Positions 7,251 through 15,293 are shown, counted from the stretch's first letter. The stretch: DNA of 64,000 nt from Oscillospiraceae bacterium (GCA_902783255.1 CACZQB010000003.1:119155-183154), one strand, 5' to 3'. The notes: generated from the sequence alone by a model not told the origin. Program-made: numbers and translations.

Positions 7251-7816
7251 AAAATATCGTTCCTTTTTAAAAATTTAATGATTGCATCCGTATATTTTTT
7301 CGTTTTCAAACGCATTTCCGGATATACGATATGAGGGATATAAAACCACTCTTTCCATGCGGTGTCCGAAACTTTCGTTTCAACAACGCCGTCGCCCCTT
7401 GCTCCGAGAGTGCATTCAATGACCTTGCCTTTGCCGACATACACGCCGACGTGATTTTTTTTGTATACGCCGAGTCCGGGAATCTCGGGCAAAGTGCTGA
7501 TTTTACCTGTCTTTTCCGCTGCCCTTCGAAAGCTTTCAGAACCGAAATCCGTATTCGGATCGTAACGCAGCGATCTGCGGAACCCTCCCCAAAGGAAATT
7601 TTTTATCAATCCAGCGCAGTCACAGGCATAAACGTCTCCGTCAGAAACAAGTTTTTTCAGATATTTCCGTCTTGCGGTGCTGAATCGGTTCGGATACTGC
7701 GCCGTTTTTCTGGCGATCAGCGCTTCAGTGAGTTTCTGTCCGTAACAACCCCACATATACACGGTTTTTGCGTTTGCCATCTTTCTGCAGTTTTTTGCAA
7801 GTTCATAATTCGTCAT
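7247..7816 (-). CDS. NlpC/P60-like cell-wall hydrolase (endolysin type)
   Basis: 189 residues. The catalytic pattern of NlpC/P60 cysteine peptidases is present: Cys67 in YACDCAGLIKNF (compare DCSGLv), His122 in KKNHVGVYVGKGKVIE, and a polar third residue likely at Glu134 or nearby. These enzymes cut gamma-D-Glu-diaminopimelate or related bonds in peptidoglycan. There is no signal peptide or cell-wall repeat domain, which points to a phage-type endolysin or an intracellular muropeptide hydrolase. The start of the downstream amidase-like gene overlaps its stop. A promoter at 7910-7938 drives the pair. Such single-domain proteins are frequent in clostridial prophage lysis modules, but no holin gene is visible next to it. 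Confidence 0.75.
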   Translation of the reverse strand: MTNYELAKNCRKMANAKTVYMWGCYGQKLTEALIARKTAQYPNRFSTARRKYLKKLVSDGDVYACDCAGLIKNFLWGGFRRSLRYDPNTDFGSESFRRAAEKTGKISTLPEIPGLGVYKKNHVGVYVGKGKVIECTLGARGDGVVETKVSDTAWKEWFYIPHIVYPEMRLKTKKYTDAIIKFLKRNDIL

Positions 7817-7909
7817 TCGATCTTCCTTTCATCCTTTTCGAAAACATGTTATTTTCGCATTTTAATTTTTTTAGGCATAAATATCACGCATAGTGTATTT
7901 TATGCGCAA

Positions 7910-7938
7910 ATAGTATCACAAATTGTAATATTAATCAA
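7910..7938 (-). promoter_or_regulatory. Promoter of the NlpC-amidase pair
   Basis: Minus strand TTGATT (7938-7933), 17 bp, TACTAT (7915-7910), preceded by TG at the extended -10 position. The near-palindrome TCACgcataGTGT at 7884-7896 lies at the predicted start of transcription. Confidence 0.65.
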
Positions 7939-8039
7939 TACGATTTTTCCTGTATCGTGAAATAAACCTGCGAAAACGTCTCCGTTTTCGACTTTTTTAT
8001 GAAAAATAGGCATATTCTCTTCCAATCAAATAAATCTTG

Positions 8040-8048
8040 TGATATAAT
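8040..8048 (+). promoter_or_regulatory. Extended -10 promoter of the vor operon
   Basis: TGATATAAT, an extended -10 element, about 80 bp before the ferredoxin gene. The expected -35 (8020-8025, TTCCAA) is poor, so activity may depend on the TG element or an activator. Confidence 0.6.
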
Positions 8049-8128
8049 ATTTAATTATATTAAAGCGTTAAAGCGGAAGAATTTGAAATTTCAGATAAAA
8101 TAAAGCTTTTACCGAAAGGAACATAGAC

Positions 8129-8338
8129 ATGTCAAAGCTAACGATAGACATAAACCGCTGCAAGGGCTGCGGGCTGTGCGTTGAAGCGTGCCCGAAAAAA
8201 CTGCTTGTGCTTGACAGCGAAAACCTGAACGATAAAGGGTATTCTCCCGCCGCGATGACAGACATAACAAAATGCATTGCCTGCGCTTTCTGCGCAAGAA
8301 TGTGTCCCGATTGCGTTATCACGGTAGAAAAAGACTGA
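8129..8338 (+). CDS. vorD: 2-oxoacid:ferredoxin oxidoreductase, delta (2[4Fe-4S] ferredoxin) subunit
   Basis: 69 residues with two complete CxxCxxCxxxCP clusters at 11-22 (CKGCGLCVEACP) and 49-60 (CIACAFCARMCP). It carries electrons between the thiamine-bound substrate radical and external ferredoxin. It is preceded by GAAAGGA and is the first gene of a delta-alpha-beta-gamma operon; the alpha subunit starts 17 bp later. Such a stand-alone delta subunit is typical of the four-subunit VOR/KGOR/IOR-type enzymes. Whether the true substrate is 2-oxoisovalerate (vor) or 2-oxoglutarate (kor) cannot be told from the sequence alone. Confidence 0.9.
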   Translation: MSKLTIDINRCKGCGLCVEACPKKLLVLDSENLNDKGYSPAAMTDITKCIACAFCARMCPDCVITVEKD

Positions 8339-8355
8339 AAAGGAGAGACTTTAAT

Positions 8356-9426
8356 ATGAGCAAAGTATTGATGAAAGGCAACGAAGCGATTGCCGAAGCC
8401 GCCATAAGAGCAGGATGTCTGCACTTTTTCGGCTACCCCATCACCCCGCAGACCGAAGTGGCTGCTTATTTTTCAAAAAAGCTCCCGAAGCTCGGAGGAA
8501 CTTTTTTGCAGGCTGAAAGCGAAGTAGCGGCGATAAATATGGTGCTCGGCGCGGCGTCTGCCGGCGTGAGAGCAATGACGAGCTCATCGTCGCCGGGAAT
8601 ATCTCTCAAAACCGAAGGCATTTCATATATCATAGGCAGTGACCTGCCCTGTCTTATAATCAACGTGCAGCGAGGCGGTCCCGGTCTCGGCGGCATTCAG
8701 CCCTCGCAGTCAGACTACTGGCAGGCAACAAAAGCTCCGGGGCACGGCGACGGACATCTCCTTGTTTATGCGCCCGACCGCGTGCAGGAAATAATAGAAT
8801 ATATATTTACGGCTTTCGATAAAGCTGAAGAATACCGTATGCCGGCGATGCTTCTTCTTGACGGCACGCTCGGTCAGATGATGGAGCCTGTATCTTTCGA
8901 CGATATCCCCACACCCGTAAAACACGAAAAACCGTGGGCTACAAACGGACATAAAAACGCAAGAGAGCACAATATAATCAACTCGCTTTTCCTCAAACCC
9001 GAAGAACTTGAAATAAAGAACTTCGAGCGTTTTGAGCGTTATGCAAAAGTATGCGAAAACGAACAGAGATACGAAGAGTATATGACTGATGACGCAGAGA
9101 TCATAATCGTTGCGATAGGCATTGCCGCAAGAGTATCGAAATCGGCAATAGACGATGCGCGCGCTGCCGGAATAAAAGTCGGTCTTTTGCGTCCTATCAC
9201 GGTATTTCCGTTCCCGACAAAAGCATTTGACAAAATAAAAAACGACCCGAAAGTAAAGAGCGTGCTCACGGTAGAACTCAATATGGGTCAGATGACCGAC
9301 GACGTAAAGCTTGCGCTTGAATGCAAAAAACCCGTAGAGCTTCTGAGACATACGGGCGGCATTGTTCCCACACCGAAAGAAGTGTTTGCAAAGCTTTGCG
9401 AGCTGAACGGAGGAATTAAAAAATGA
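8356..9426 (+). CDS. vorB: 2-oxoacid:ferredoxin oxidoreductase, alpha subunit
   Basis: 356 residues from the ATG at 8356, which follows AGGAGAG by 8 bp; the open frame extends 28 codons upstream into vorD but has no ribosome site there. Characteristic blocks are FFGYPITPQTEV at 24-35, the pyrimidine-domain QAESEVAAINMVLGA at 52-66 with the glutamate that activates thiamine, and QRGGPGLGGIQPSQSDYW at 105-122. The enzyme oxidatively decarboxylates branched-chain or related 2-oxoacids to acyl-CoA with ferredoxin, or carboxylates acyl-CoA in reverse. It overlaps the beta subunit gene by 4 bp. Cytoplasmic. Substrate preference (2-oxoisovalerate or 2-oxoglutarate) is inferred only from the neighbouring acyl-CoA synthetase. 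Confidence 0.9.
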   Translation: MSKVLMKGNEAIAEAAIRAGCLHFFGYPITPQTEVAAYFSKKLPKLGGTFLQAESEVAAINMVLGAASAGVRAMTSSSSPGISLKTEGISYIIGSDLPCLIINVQRGGPGLGGIQPSQSDYWQATKAPGHGDGHLLVYAPDRVQEIIEYIFTAFDKAEEYRMPAMLLLDGTLGQMMEPVSFDDIPTPVKHEKPWATNGHKNAREHNIINSLFLKPEELEIKNFERFERYAKVCENEQRYEEYMTDDAEIIIVAIGIAARVSKSAIDDARAAGIKVGLLRPITVFPFPTKAFDKIKNDPKVKSVLTVELNMGQMTDDVKLALECKKPVELLRHTGGIVPTPKEVFAKLCELNGGIKK

Positions 9427-10172
9427 GTATTGTTTTTCAGAAAACAAAAGGACTTACCGATGCCGTAACACACTACTGTCCGGGATGCACACACGGAATA
9501 GTCCACCGTCTTGTGGGCGAAGCGCTTGAAGAGCTAGGGATCATAGGTGATGCGATAGGCGTAGCGCCTGTAGGATGCTCGGTAATGGCATATAATTATT
9601 TTTCATGCGATATGGTCCAGGCACCTCACGGCAGAGCGCCGGCAGTTGCGACCGGTCTGAAAAGGTCTTTGCCCGACAACATCGTATTTACTTATCAGGG
9701 CGACGGAGATCTTGCCGCGATAGGAACAGCCGAAACGGTCCACGCAGCAACAAGAGGCGAAAATATTACCGTAATTTTCATAAACAATGCCATATACGGC
9801 ATGACCGGCGGACAGATGGCTCCCACAACTCTTCCCGGTCAGGTAACTCAGACCACGCCGTACGGCAGAGACGTAAACTATTCGGGATATCCCGTAAGAG
9901 TCTGCGAAATGGTATCCACTCTTGACGGCGTTGCGCTGGCGCAGAGAGTTGCGGTAAACAACGTTAAAAATGTTATGGCGGCAAAAGCAGCCATTAAAAA
10001 GGCGTTTGAAATGCAGATAAACAAAAAGGGATTTTCAATTATCGAAGTTCTTTCAACATGTTCCACCAACTGGGGCATGACTCCCGTTGCAGCGATGAAA
10101 TGGCTTGAAGAAAACATGATCCCCTACTATCCTCTCGGCGTTTACAAGGACAAGACAAAGGAGGCGGAATGA
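9423..10172 (+). CDS. vorA: 2-oxoacid:ferredoxin oxidoreductase, beta (thiamine diphosphate) subunit
   Basis: 249 residues. CPGCTHG at 19-25 marks the N-terminus of this family, and the thiamine diphosphate motif runs from GDGD at 93-96 to NNAIYGMTGGQ at 121-131. This subunit binds the cofactor with Mg and pairs with the alpha subunit to form the active site. The absence of the extra cysteine cluster of pyruvate:ferredoxin oxidoreductase beta subunits fits a Vor/Kor-type enzyme. The start overlaps vorB by 4 bp (ATGA) and the next gene starts 1 bp after its stop, so stoichiometric coupled translation is likely. Confidence 0.92.
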   Translation: MSIVFQKTKGLTDAVTHYCPGCTHGIVHRLVGEALEELGIIGDAIGVAPVGCSVMAYNYFSCDMVQAPHGRAPAVATGLKRSLPDNIVFTYQGDGDLAAIGTAETVHAATRGENITVIFINNAIYGMTGGQMAPTTLPGQVTQTTPYGRDVNYSGYPVRVCEMVSTLDGVALAQRVAVNNVKNVMAAKAAIKKAFEMQINKKGFSIIEVLSTCSTNWGMTPVAAMKWLEENMIPYYPLGVYKDKTKEAE

Positions 10173-10173
10173 T

Positions 10174-10704
10174 ATGGCATACAATATTCTTTTTGCCGGT
10201 TTCGGCGGACAGGGAGTTCAGTTTGCCGCAAAGGTAACAACTTATTCGGGCATGATGAGCGGCAGTGAAGTTTCTCTTTTACCGAGTTACGGTCCTGAAA
10301 TGAGAGGCGGAACATCTAACTGCGCGGTAAGAATAGACAACAAAATGATTGCCTCCCCCATAGTAAACGAACCGAACCTTCTTATGGCGCTCAATCAGCC
10401 GTCTTACGATAAATTTGTTGAAAAAGTCGAAGAAGGCGGCACGGTGATATTTGACGACAGTCTCATAAAAAGAACAGATGCAAGAACGGATATTTCAGTG
10501 TATCCCATACCGGCAACAAAGCTTGCGAGAGAACACGGTTTTCAGGGACTTGCAAATATGATAGCCCTCGGATATATGGCAAAAAAGACAGGTTTTCTTT
10601 CTCTTGACGTTCTGAAAGAAGGTCTTGCAAAAGCAGTTCCCGCAAGCAAGGCTGCCTTGCTTGGCAAAAACATCGAAGCCCTTGAATTCGGGTTCAATTA
10701 TTGA
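10174..10704 (+). CDS. vorC: 2-oxoacid:ferredoxin oxidoreductase, gamma subunit
   Basis: 176 residues. GFGGQGV at 9-15 and the LLPSYGPEMRGGTSNCAVRI block at about 36-54 are diagnostic of the gamma domain, which contributes to CoA binding. Together with the three preceding genes it completes the holoenzyme; no second copy or fused version is in the window. The gene is preceded by AAGGAGGCGG. The regulator gene starts 36 bp later, so it is probably in the same transcript. Confidence 0.9.
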   Translation: MAYNILFAGFGGQGVQFAAKVTTYSGMMSGSEVSLLPSYGPEMRGGTSNCAVRIDNKMIASPIVNEPNLLMALNQPSYDKFVEKVEEGGTVIFDDSLIKRTDARTDISVYPIPATKLAREHGFQGLANMIALGYMAKKTGFLSLDVLKEGLAKAVPASKAALLGKNIEALEFGFNY

Positions 10705-10740
10705 TTTCACACGGTTTTATACCTTTAAGGCGGTGATATA

Positions 10741-11292
10741 ATGGCAATAAAAAATTCCGAGATCGCTCAACGACTTCGCGCAATCAGATTATTGTCCGAC
10801 GTGGAAACGAGCGAAATGGCGCGTGTAACAGAGCTGACGGAAGAAGAATACATGAAAATGGAAAACGGTGAAGTTCCCATTCCGGTGAGCATTCTTCTGG
10901 ATGTCTGCGACTATCTTAAAATCAGCATGACAGAGCTTCTTACAGGCGACACGGCAAAGCTTCACACATATTCGTTCGTAAAAAAAGGCCACGGGCTGGA
11001 TGTTGAACGCACAAAAGGCTATAAATACAACAGCCTTGCATTCAATTTTATAGACAGAAAAGTCGAGCCTCTTCTTGTAACGGTTGACCCGAACGAGAAC
11101 CAGGAAATCCATACGAATTCTCATACCGGCCAGGAATTTCATTATTGTCTTGAAGGAAGTTTTCTTCTGCAGATAGGCGAACATACAATCACCGTCTGTG
11201 AAGGTGACAGCGTGTATTTCGACTCGCACTACCCGCACGGAATGAAGGCATTGAACGGAAAATGTGCGAAAATCCTTGTTGTGACGATCTGA
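10741..11292 (+). CDS. XRE-cupin transcriptional regulator
   Basis: 183 residues: an N-terminal helix-turn-helix at about 7-62 (IAQRLRAIRLLSDVETSEMA, then LTEEEYMKMENGEVPIP) and a C-terminal cupin at about 100-182. The cupin keeps metal-ligand-like residues His128 and His134 (NSHTGQEFHYCLEG) and His166 (SHYPHGMKA). Regulators of this build sense a small organic molecule and control the adjacent catabolic or acyl-CoA genes. It sits between the oxidoreductase subunits and the acyl-CoA synthetase in the same orientation, so it probably controls this operon in response to an acid, acyl-CoA or related compound. The ligand is unknown. RBS AAGGCGGTGATA precedes the ATG. Confidence 0.85.
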   Translation: MAIKNSEIAQRLRAIRLLSDVETSEMARVTELTEEEYMKMENGEVPIPVSILLDVCDYLKISMTELLTGDTAKLHTYSFVKKGHGLDVERTKGYKYNSLAFNFIDRKVEPLLVTVDPNENQEIHTNSHTGQEFHYCLEGSFLLQIGEHTITVCEGDSVYFDSHYPHGMKALNGKCAKILVVTI

Positions 11293-11323
11293 AAAAACCG
11301 CATATCGAAAGGTGATCGTACAA

Positions 11324-12982
11324 ATGAATTTACTTAACAGATTCTGTTCTACGGAGTTCTCGTCTTACGAGGATTTCTACAACAATTTTAAAATAAATAT
11401 TCCGGAAAACTTCAATTTCGGTTTTGATATCGTTGACGAATACGCTGCCCTTGCTCCCGACCAGAAAGCATTATTATGGTGCAACGACAAGGGCGAAGAA
11501 AAAACATTCACATTTTCGGATATATCCTCTCTTTCAGACAAAGCGGCGAATGTATTCCAAAAATACGGAGTACAAAAATCAGATACCGTAATGCTTATTC
11601 TGAAAAGAAGACATCATTTCTGGTACTGTCTTCCCGGTCTTATAAAGATAGGGGCGATAGCCATACCGAGCACGCACATGCTTACGGAGCAGGATATAGA
11701 CTACCGTGTTGAAGCTGCGGATATAAAATACATCGTTTGCGCCAACGATAAAAATATTATCGGTCATGTAAAAAAAGTAACGGAAAAATTCTCCGGGATA
11801 ACTGTATTCGTTACCGGAGGCAACGAAGGCGCGGAGGAATATATCGATTTTGATGCGGAACTTGCAGCCGCAGACGACAAAAAACCCGAACGCGTTACTC
11901 AAAACAACGATCCGATGCTCATTTATTTCACTTCCGGCACAACGGCGCATCCTAAAATGGTTCAGCATGTTCAGTATTATCCGCTCGGTCATATCCTCAC
12001 GGCAGGATTCTGGCAGAACCTCAAAGATACCGACACGCATTTCACTCTTGCCGACACCGGCTGGGCAAAATGCGCGTGGGGCAAAATATTCGGGCAGTGG
12101 ATATGCGGCGCATGTGTATTTGTTTACGATTATGACGACCGCTTCGCGCCGAACGATATCCTTCATGTTCTTTCAACAAAAAACATAACGACCTTCTGCG
12201 CGCCCCCTACCGTATACAGATTTTTAATAAAAGAAGATCTGAAAAAATACGATCTTTCAAATCTTCGCGCGTGTTATATCGCGGGCGAGCCGCTGAACGC
12301 CGTTGTATACGAGCAGTGGCTTAAACAGACAGGTATAGAGCTGCGCGAAGGCTTCGGTCAGAGCGAAAGTCCGGTAATAATCGCAACATTCCCGTGGCTC
12401 GATCCGAAACCGGGCTCAACAGGCAGACCGTCCCCTGTCCTCGGAATGCATCTTCTTGATGACGACGGCAACGATGTGCCCGTAGGCGAAGAGGGCGAAA
12501 TATGTATTGATATTTCTCACGGCATACCTCCGGGAATTTTTCACGGATACAGAGCGGACGACGCAGCAACGGCAGGCGTTATGCATGACGGCTGGTATCA
12601 TACAGGCGATATGGCATGGAAAGATGAGGACGGATATATCTGGTTTGTAGGCAGAAGCGACGACGTAATAAAATCAAGCGGATACAGGATAGGTCCTTTT
12701 GAAGTAGAATCGGCGCTCCTTGAGCATCCGGCAGTGCTTGAAACCGCAATTACCGCCGTTCCCGACCCGGAGAGAGGACAGATAGTTAAAGCAACGGTAG
12801 TTCTCGCAAAAGGCTACTCCCCGTCTCCCGAACTGACGAAAGAATTGCAAAACCACGTAAAGCGCGTTACTGCGCCTTATAAATATCCGAGAATAATCGA
12901 ATATGTTGACGAATTGCCCAAAACGATTTCGGGAAAAATAAAGCGCAAGCAGATACGGACCGAGGATGCGAACAGAAAATAA
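11324..12982 (+). CDS. AMP-forming acyl-CoA synthetase (medium/branched-chain acyl type)
   Basis: 552 residues from the ATG at 11324, 9 bp after GAAAGGTGAT; a GTG at 11312 overlaps that ribosome site and is rejected. The ANL-superfamily motifs are present: the P-loop YFTSGTTAHPKMVQH from residue 201, GEGxSE-like EGFGQSESP, GWYHTGD at 423-429, and the C-terminal PKTISGKIKRKQIR whose SGK lysine is needed for adenylation. It activates a carboxylic acid to acyl-AMP and then acyl-CoA. Beside the Vor complex it could charge isobutyrate, isovalerate or a similar acid so that reversed Vor can carboxylate it to a 2-oxoacid, a known route to branched amino acids in anaerobes. That pairing is inference from position. 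Substrate not determined. Confidence 0.85.
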   Translation: MNLLNRFCSTEFSSYEDFYNNFKINIPENFNFGFDIVDEYAALAPDQKALLWCNDKGEEKTFTFSDISSLSDKAANVFQKYGVQKSDTVMLILKRRHHFWYCLPGLIKIGAIAIPSTHMLTEQDIDYRVEAADIKYIVCANDKNIIGHVKKVTEKFSGITVFVTGGNEGAEEYIDFDAELAAADDKKPERVTQNNDPMLIYFTSGTTAHPKMVQHVQYYPLGHILTAGFWQNLKDTDTHFTLADTGWAKCAWGKIFGQWICGACVFVYDYDDRFAPNDILHVLSTKNITTFCAPPTVYRFLIKEDLKKYDLSNLRACYIAGEPLNAVVYEQWLKQTGIELREGFGQSESPVIIATFPWLDPKPGSTGRPSPVLGMHLLDDDGNDVPVGEEGEICIDISHGIPPGIFHGYRADDAATAGVMHDGWYHTGDMAWKDEDGYIWFVGRSDDVIKSSGYRIGPFEVESALLEHPAVLETAITAVPDPERGQIVKATVVLAKGYSPSPELTKELQNHVKRVTAPYKYPRIIEYVDELPKTISGKIKRKQIRTEDANRK

Positions 12983-12998
12983 TGCATAAATGAAAAAA

Positions 12999-13045
12999 AA
13001 CCGAACTTTATGCCGTTTCTATTGAAAAAAACGGCGAAATCGGTT
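12999..13045 (+). other. Nested hairpin between the acyl-CoA synthetase and pgk
   Basis: Two nested inverted repeats: outer AACCGA/TCGGTT (12999-13004 and 13040-13045) and inner GCCGTTT/AAACGGC. No T-run follows, so it is not a classical terminator; it may be a weak terminator, a processing site or an mRNA structure in front of pgk. A TATACT at about 13101-13106 is a possible -10 for pgk, with no clear -35. Confidence 0.4.
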
Positions 13046-13123
13046 ATCATATCGTGCGTAAACGCAGATTCCGGCTAACTTCTAAAAATATAACTCACAA
13101 TATACTATGAGGTGCGAAAGAAA

Positions 13124-14416
13124 ATGAATTACAACAAAAAATGCGTCGAGGATATCGACGTTTCAGGCAAAAAAGTTCTTGTAAGATGCGACTTCAACGT
13201 TCCCGTCAAAGACGGCGTTATAACCGACGACAAGCGTATACAGGGCGCAATGAAAACTATCCGCTATCTTATGGATCAGGGCGCAAAAGTCATTCTTTGT
13301 TCCCATATGGGCAGACCCCACAATGTGCTTGACGCGGAAATAAAGCTTGACAAGAAAGAAAAGAAAAAAATCGAAGAGCTTCCCGCCGAAGAACAGGCTG
13401 CAGCGACCGCAGCTGCGATCGAAAAAGGCAAAAACGATATAACAAAGCTCTCTCTTAAGATCGTTGCGGACGATCTTGCAAAGAAAGGCGTTCCCGTAAC
13501 GCTCGCTTCCGACGTTATCGGTCCCGACGCTCAGGCAAAAGCCGCTGCTCTCAAGAACGGCGAAGTCCTTCTTCTTGAAAACGTCCGTTTCCACGCAGCA
13601 GAAGAGAAAAACGATCCCGCATTCGCAAAAGCGCTCGCTTCTCTTGCTGAAATTTACGTAAACGACGCATTCGGTACTGCTCACCGCGCTCACGCGTCCA
13701 CAGCAGGCGTTGCCGATTATCTGCCCGCCGTATGCGGATATCTTATTCAGAAAGAAATCGGCATAATGGGCAAAGCGCTCGAAGATCCCAAGAGACCTTT
13801 CGTTGCAATTCTGGGCGGCGCAAAAGTATCCGATAAAATAGGCGTTATAAACAATCTTATCGAAAAAGTCGATATGCTCATTATCGGCGGCGGCATGGCA
13901 TACACATTCTTCCGCGCTCTCGGCAGCACAACCGGTTCGTCACTTTGCGAAGAAGACAAACTTGATCTCGCAAAAGGACTTATCGAAAAGGCAAGGGCAA
14001 AAGGCGTAAGCTTCCTTCTTCCCGTAGACAATATAATCGCGCGCGAATATAAACCCGACGCCACATTCATGAGAATATACTCCGATTCTATTCCCGACGG
14101 CTGGATGGGTCTTGATATCGGAGAAAAAACACAGGAACTTTTCGCAAAAAGCATTGCCGGCGCAGGCACCGTTGTATGGAACGGACCGATGGGCGTTTCT
14201 GAATGGGAAAACTTCGCATCCGGCACACGCGCTGTAGCGAAAGCGGTTGCTGAATCGGGCGCTATATCGATAATCGGCGGCGGAGACTCTGCCGCAGCTG
14301 TTGAACAGCTCGGTTATGCTGACAAGATGACTCATATCTCCACCGGCGGCGGAGCTTCCCTTGAATTCCTCGAAGGAATCGAGCTTCCCGGCATCGCATG
14401 CCTTCTTGACAAATAA
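13124..14416 (+). CDS. pgk: Phosphoglycerate kinase with an N-domain insertion
   Basis: 430 residues from the ATG at 13124, which follows GAGGTG by 9 bp; the GTG at 13112 is inside that ribosome site. It transfers phosphate from 1,3-bisphosphoglycerate to ADP in glycolysis. [10 protein letters not shown] at 18-27, SHMGRP at 60-65, the GTAHRAHAS block, [11 protein letters not shown], and the C-terminal [10 protein letters not shown] and [13 protein letters not shown] nucleotide loops are all present. Between GRP and [12 protein letters not shown] lies an Ala/Glu/Lys-rich insert of about 35 residues (roughly 70-105) absent from ordinary 395-residue PGKs; it probably forms a surface helical hairpin. 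tpiA follows after a strong intergenic hairpin. Codon use (GCn and CTC rich) fits high expression. Confidence 0.96.
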   Translation: MNYNKKCVEDIDVSGKKVLVRCDFNVPVKDGVITDDKRIQGAMKTIRYLMDQGAKVILCSHMGRPHNVLDAEIKLDKKEKKKIEELPAEEQAAATAAAIEKGKNDITKLSLKIVADDLAKKGVPVTLASDVIGPDAQAKAAALKNGEVLLLENVRFHAAEEKNDPAFAKALASLAEIYVNDAFGTAHRAHASTAGVADYLPAVCGYLIQKEIGIMGKALEDPKRPFVAILGGAKVSDKIGVINNLIEKVDMLIIGGGMAYTFFRALGSTTGSSLCEEDKLDLAKGLIEKARAKGVSFLLPVDNIIAREYKPDATFMRIYSDSIPDGWMGLDIGEKTQELFAKSIAGAGTVVWNGPMGVSEWENFASGTRAVAKAVAESGAISIIGGGDSAAAVEQLGYADKMTHISTGGGASLEFLEGIELPGIACLLDK

Positions 14417-14440
14417 TTTTACCAAAACAAAATAAACTTC

Positions 14441-14492
14441 AAGGAATTATTATTCCGGAATTGATGTGATTCCTGATAATAATTCCTTTTAT
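14441..14492 (+). terminator. Hairpin/attenuator between pgk and tpiA
   Basis: A 13-bp perfect stem AAGGAATTATTAT/ATAATAATTCCTT (14441-14453 and 14476-14488) with an inner GGAAT/ATTCC stem and a short T-run (TTTTATT). It may terminate part of the pgk transcript or stabilise its 3' end. Confidence 0.7.
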
Positions 14493-14515
14493 TAATTAAG
14501 GATAAGGTGACAAAA

Positions 14516-15280
14516 ATGAATTACGAAAAAAGAAAAACCGTTATTGCCGGCAACTGGAAAATGAATAAACTGCCCTCTGAAACATACGACTACATAAAGG
14601 AAATCGCAGCAAAGACCGAAAACGCAAAATGCGAGGTCGTAGCGTGCGTTCCGTTTGTAAACCTCTGTCAGGCTACAGAAGCGGCAAAAGGCACACACGT
14701 TAAGATCGGCGCGGAAAACCTTCATTTTATGCCGAACGGCGCATATACCGGAGAGGTAAGCGCAGCAATGCTGAAAGATCTCGGCGTAGAATACGTTATT
14801 ATCGGCCACAGCGAAAGACGTCAGTATTTTGCTGAAACAGACATTACCGTAAACAAAAAGATCACAGCTGCTCTCGAAGCGGGACTTAAGCCGATAGTCT
14901 GCGTAGGAGAACTGCTTGAACAGAGAGAACAGGGAATCACAGAAGAGATCGTTTCAATGCAAACGAAAATCGCGTTTGCGGGAATTGATAAAAGCGCATT
15001 TAAATCCATAATTATAGCGTATGAACCCGTCTGGGCGATCGGTACCGGCAAAACGGCCACAGCAGAGCAGGCGGAAGAAGTTTGCGGAATAATAAGAAAC
15101 GTGCTCTGCAAACTTTACGACAAAGAGACCGCAGAAGGAACAACAATTCAATACGGCGGCTCTATGAACGCAAAAAACGCAAAAGAACTTCTTGAAAAAT
15201 ATGACGTTGACGGCGGACTTATCGGCGGCGCAAGCCTTAAATCCGACGATTTTGCCGCAATAGTAAAAGCAGCGGAATAA
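14516..15280 (+). CDS. tpiA: Triosephosphate isomerase
   Basis: 254 residues from the ATG at 14516; AAGGTG at 14504-14509 gives the right spacing. Interconverts dihydroxyacetone phosphate and glyceraldehyde 3-phosphate. All catalytic residues are seen: Asn13 and Lys15 in GNWKMNK, His98 in IIGHSERR, Glu170 in AYEPVWAIGTGK (with the flexible loop), and the phosphate loops YGGS and GGASL near the C-terminus. Normal length for the family. It sits between pgk and murD, 13 bp before the latter. A gpmI or eno gene, the usual next members of a clostridial glycolysis operon, does not follow. Confidence 0.97.
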   Translation: MNYEKRKTVIAGNWKMNKLPSETYDYIKEIAAKTENAKCEVVACVPFVNLCQATEAAKGTHVKIGAENLHFMPNGAYTGEVSAAMLKDLGVEYVIIGHSERRQYFAETDITVNKKITAALEAGLKPIVCVGELLEQREQGITEEIVSMQTKIAFAGIDKSAFKSIIIAYEPVWAIGTGKTATAEQAEEVCGIIRNVLCKLYDKETAEGTTIQYGGSMNAKNAKELLEKYDVDGGLIGGASLKSDDFAAIVKAAE

Positions 15281-15293
15281 ATCTTTACCTATT

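Larger units (their letters stand above)
7817..8128. other. Intergenic region between the hydrolase pair and the vor operon
   Basis: 311 bp without a gene. It holds the leftward promoter of the hydrolase pair (7910-7938), a TCAC-GCATA-GTGT half-palindrome just downstream of it (7884-7896), an isolated rightward hairpin with a T-run (arms CGAAAACG 7971-7978 and CGTTTTCG 7983-7990, Ts 7993-7998), and the extended -10 promoter of the vor operon (8040-8048). The hairpin has no rightward gene before it; it may insulate vor from read-through. Confidence 0.7.

Noticed and set aside
12983..13123. Riboswitch before pgk
   Set aside because: The nested hairpin does not match any riboswitch core that I can recognise and lies far from the start; recorded only as a structure.
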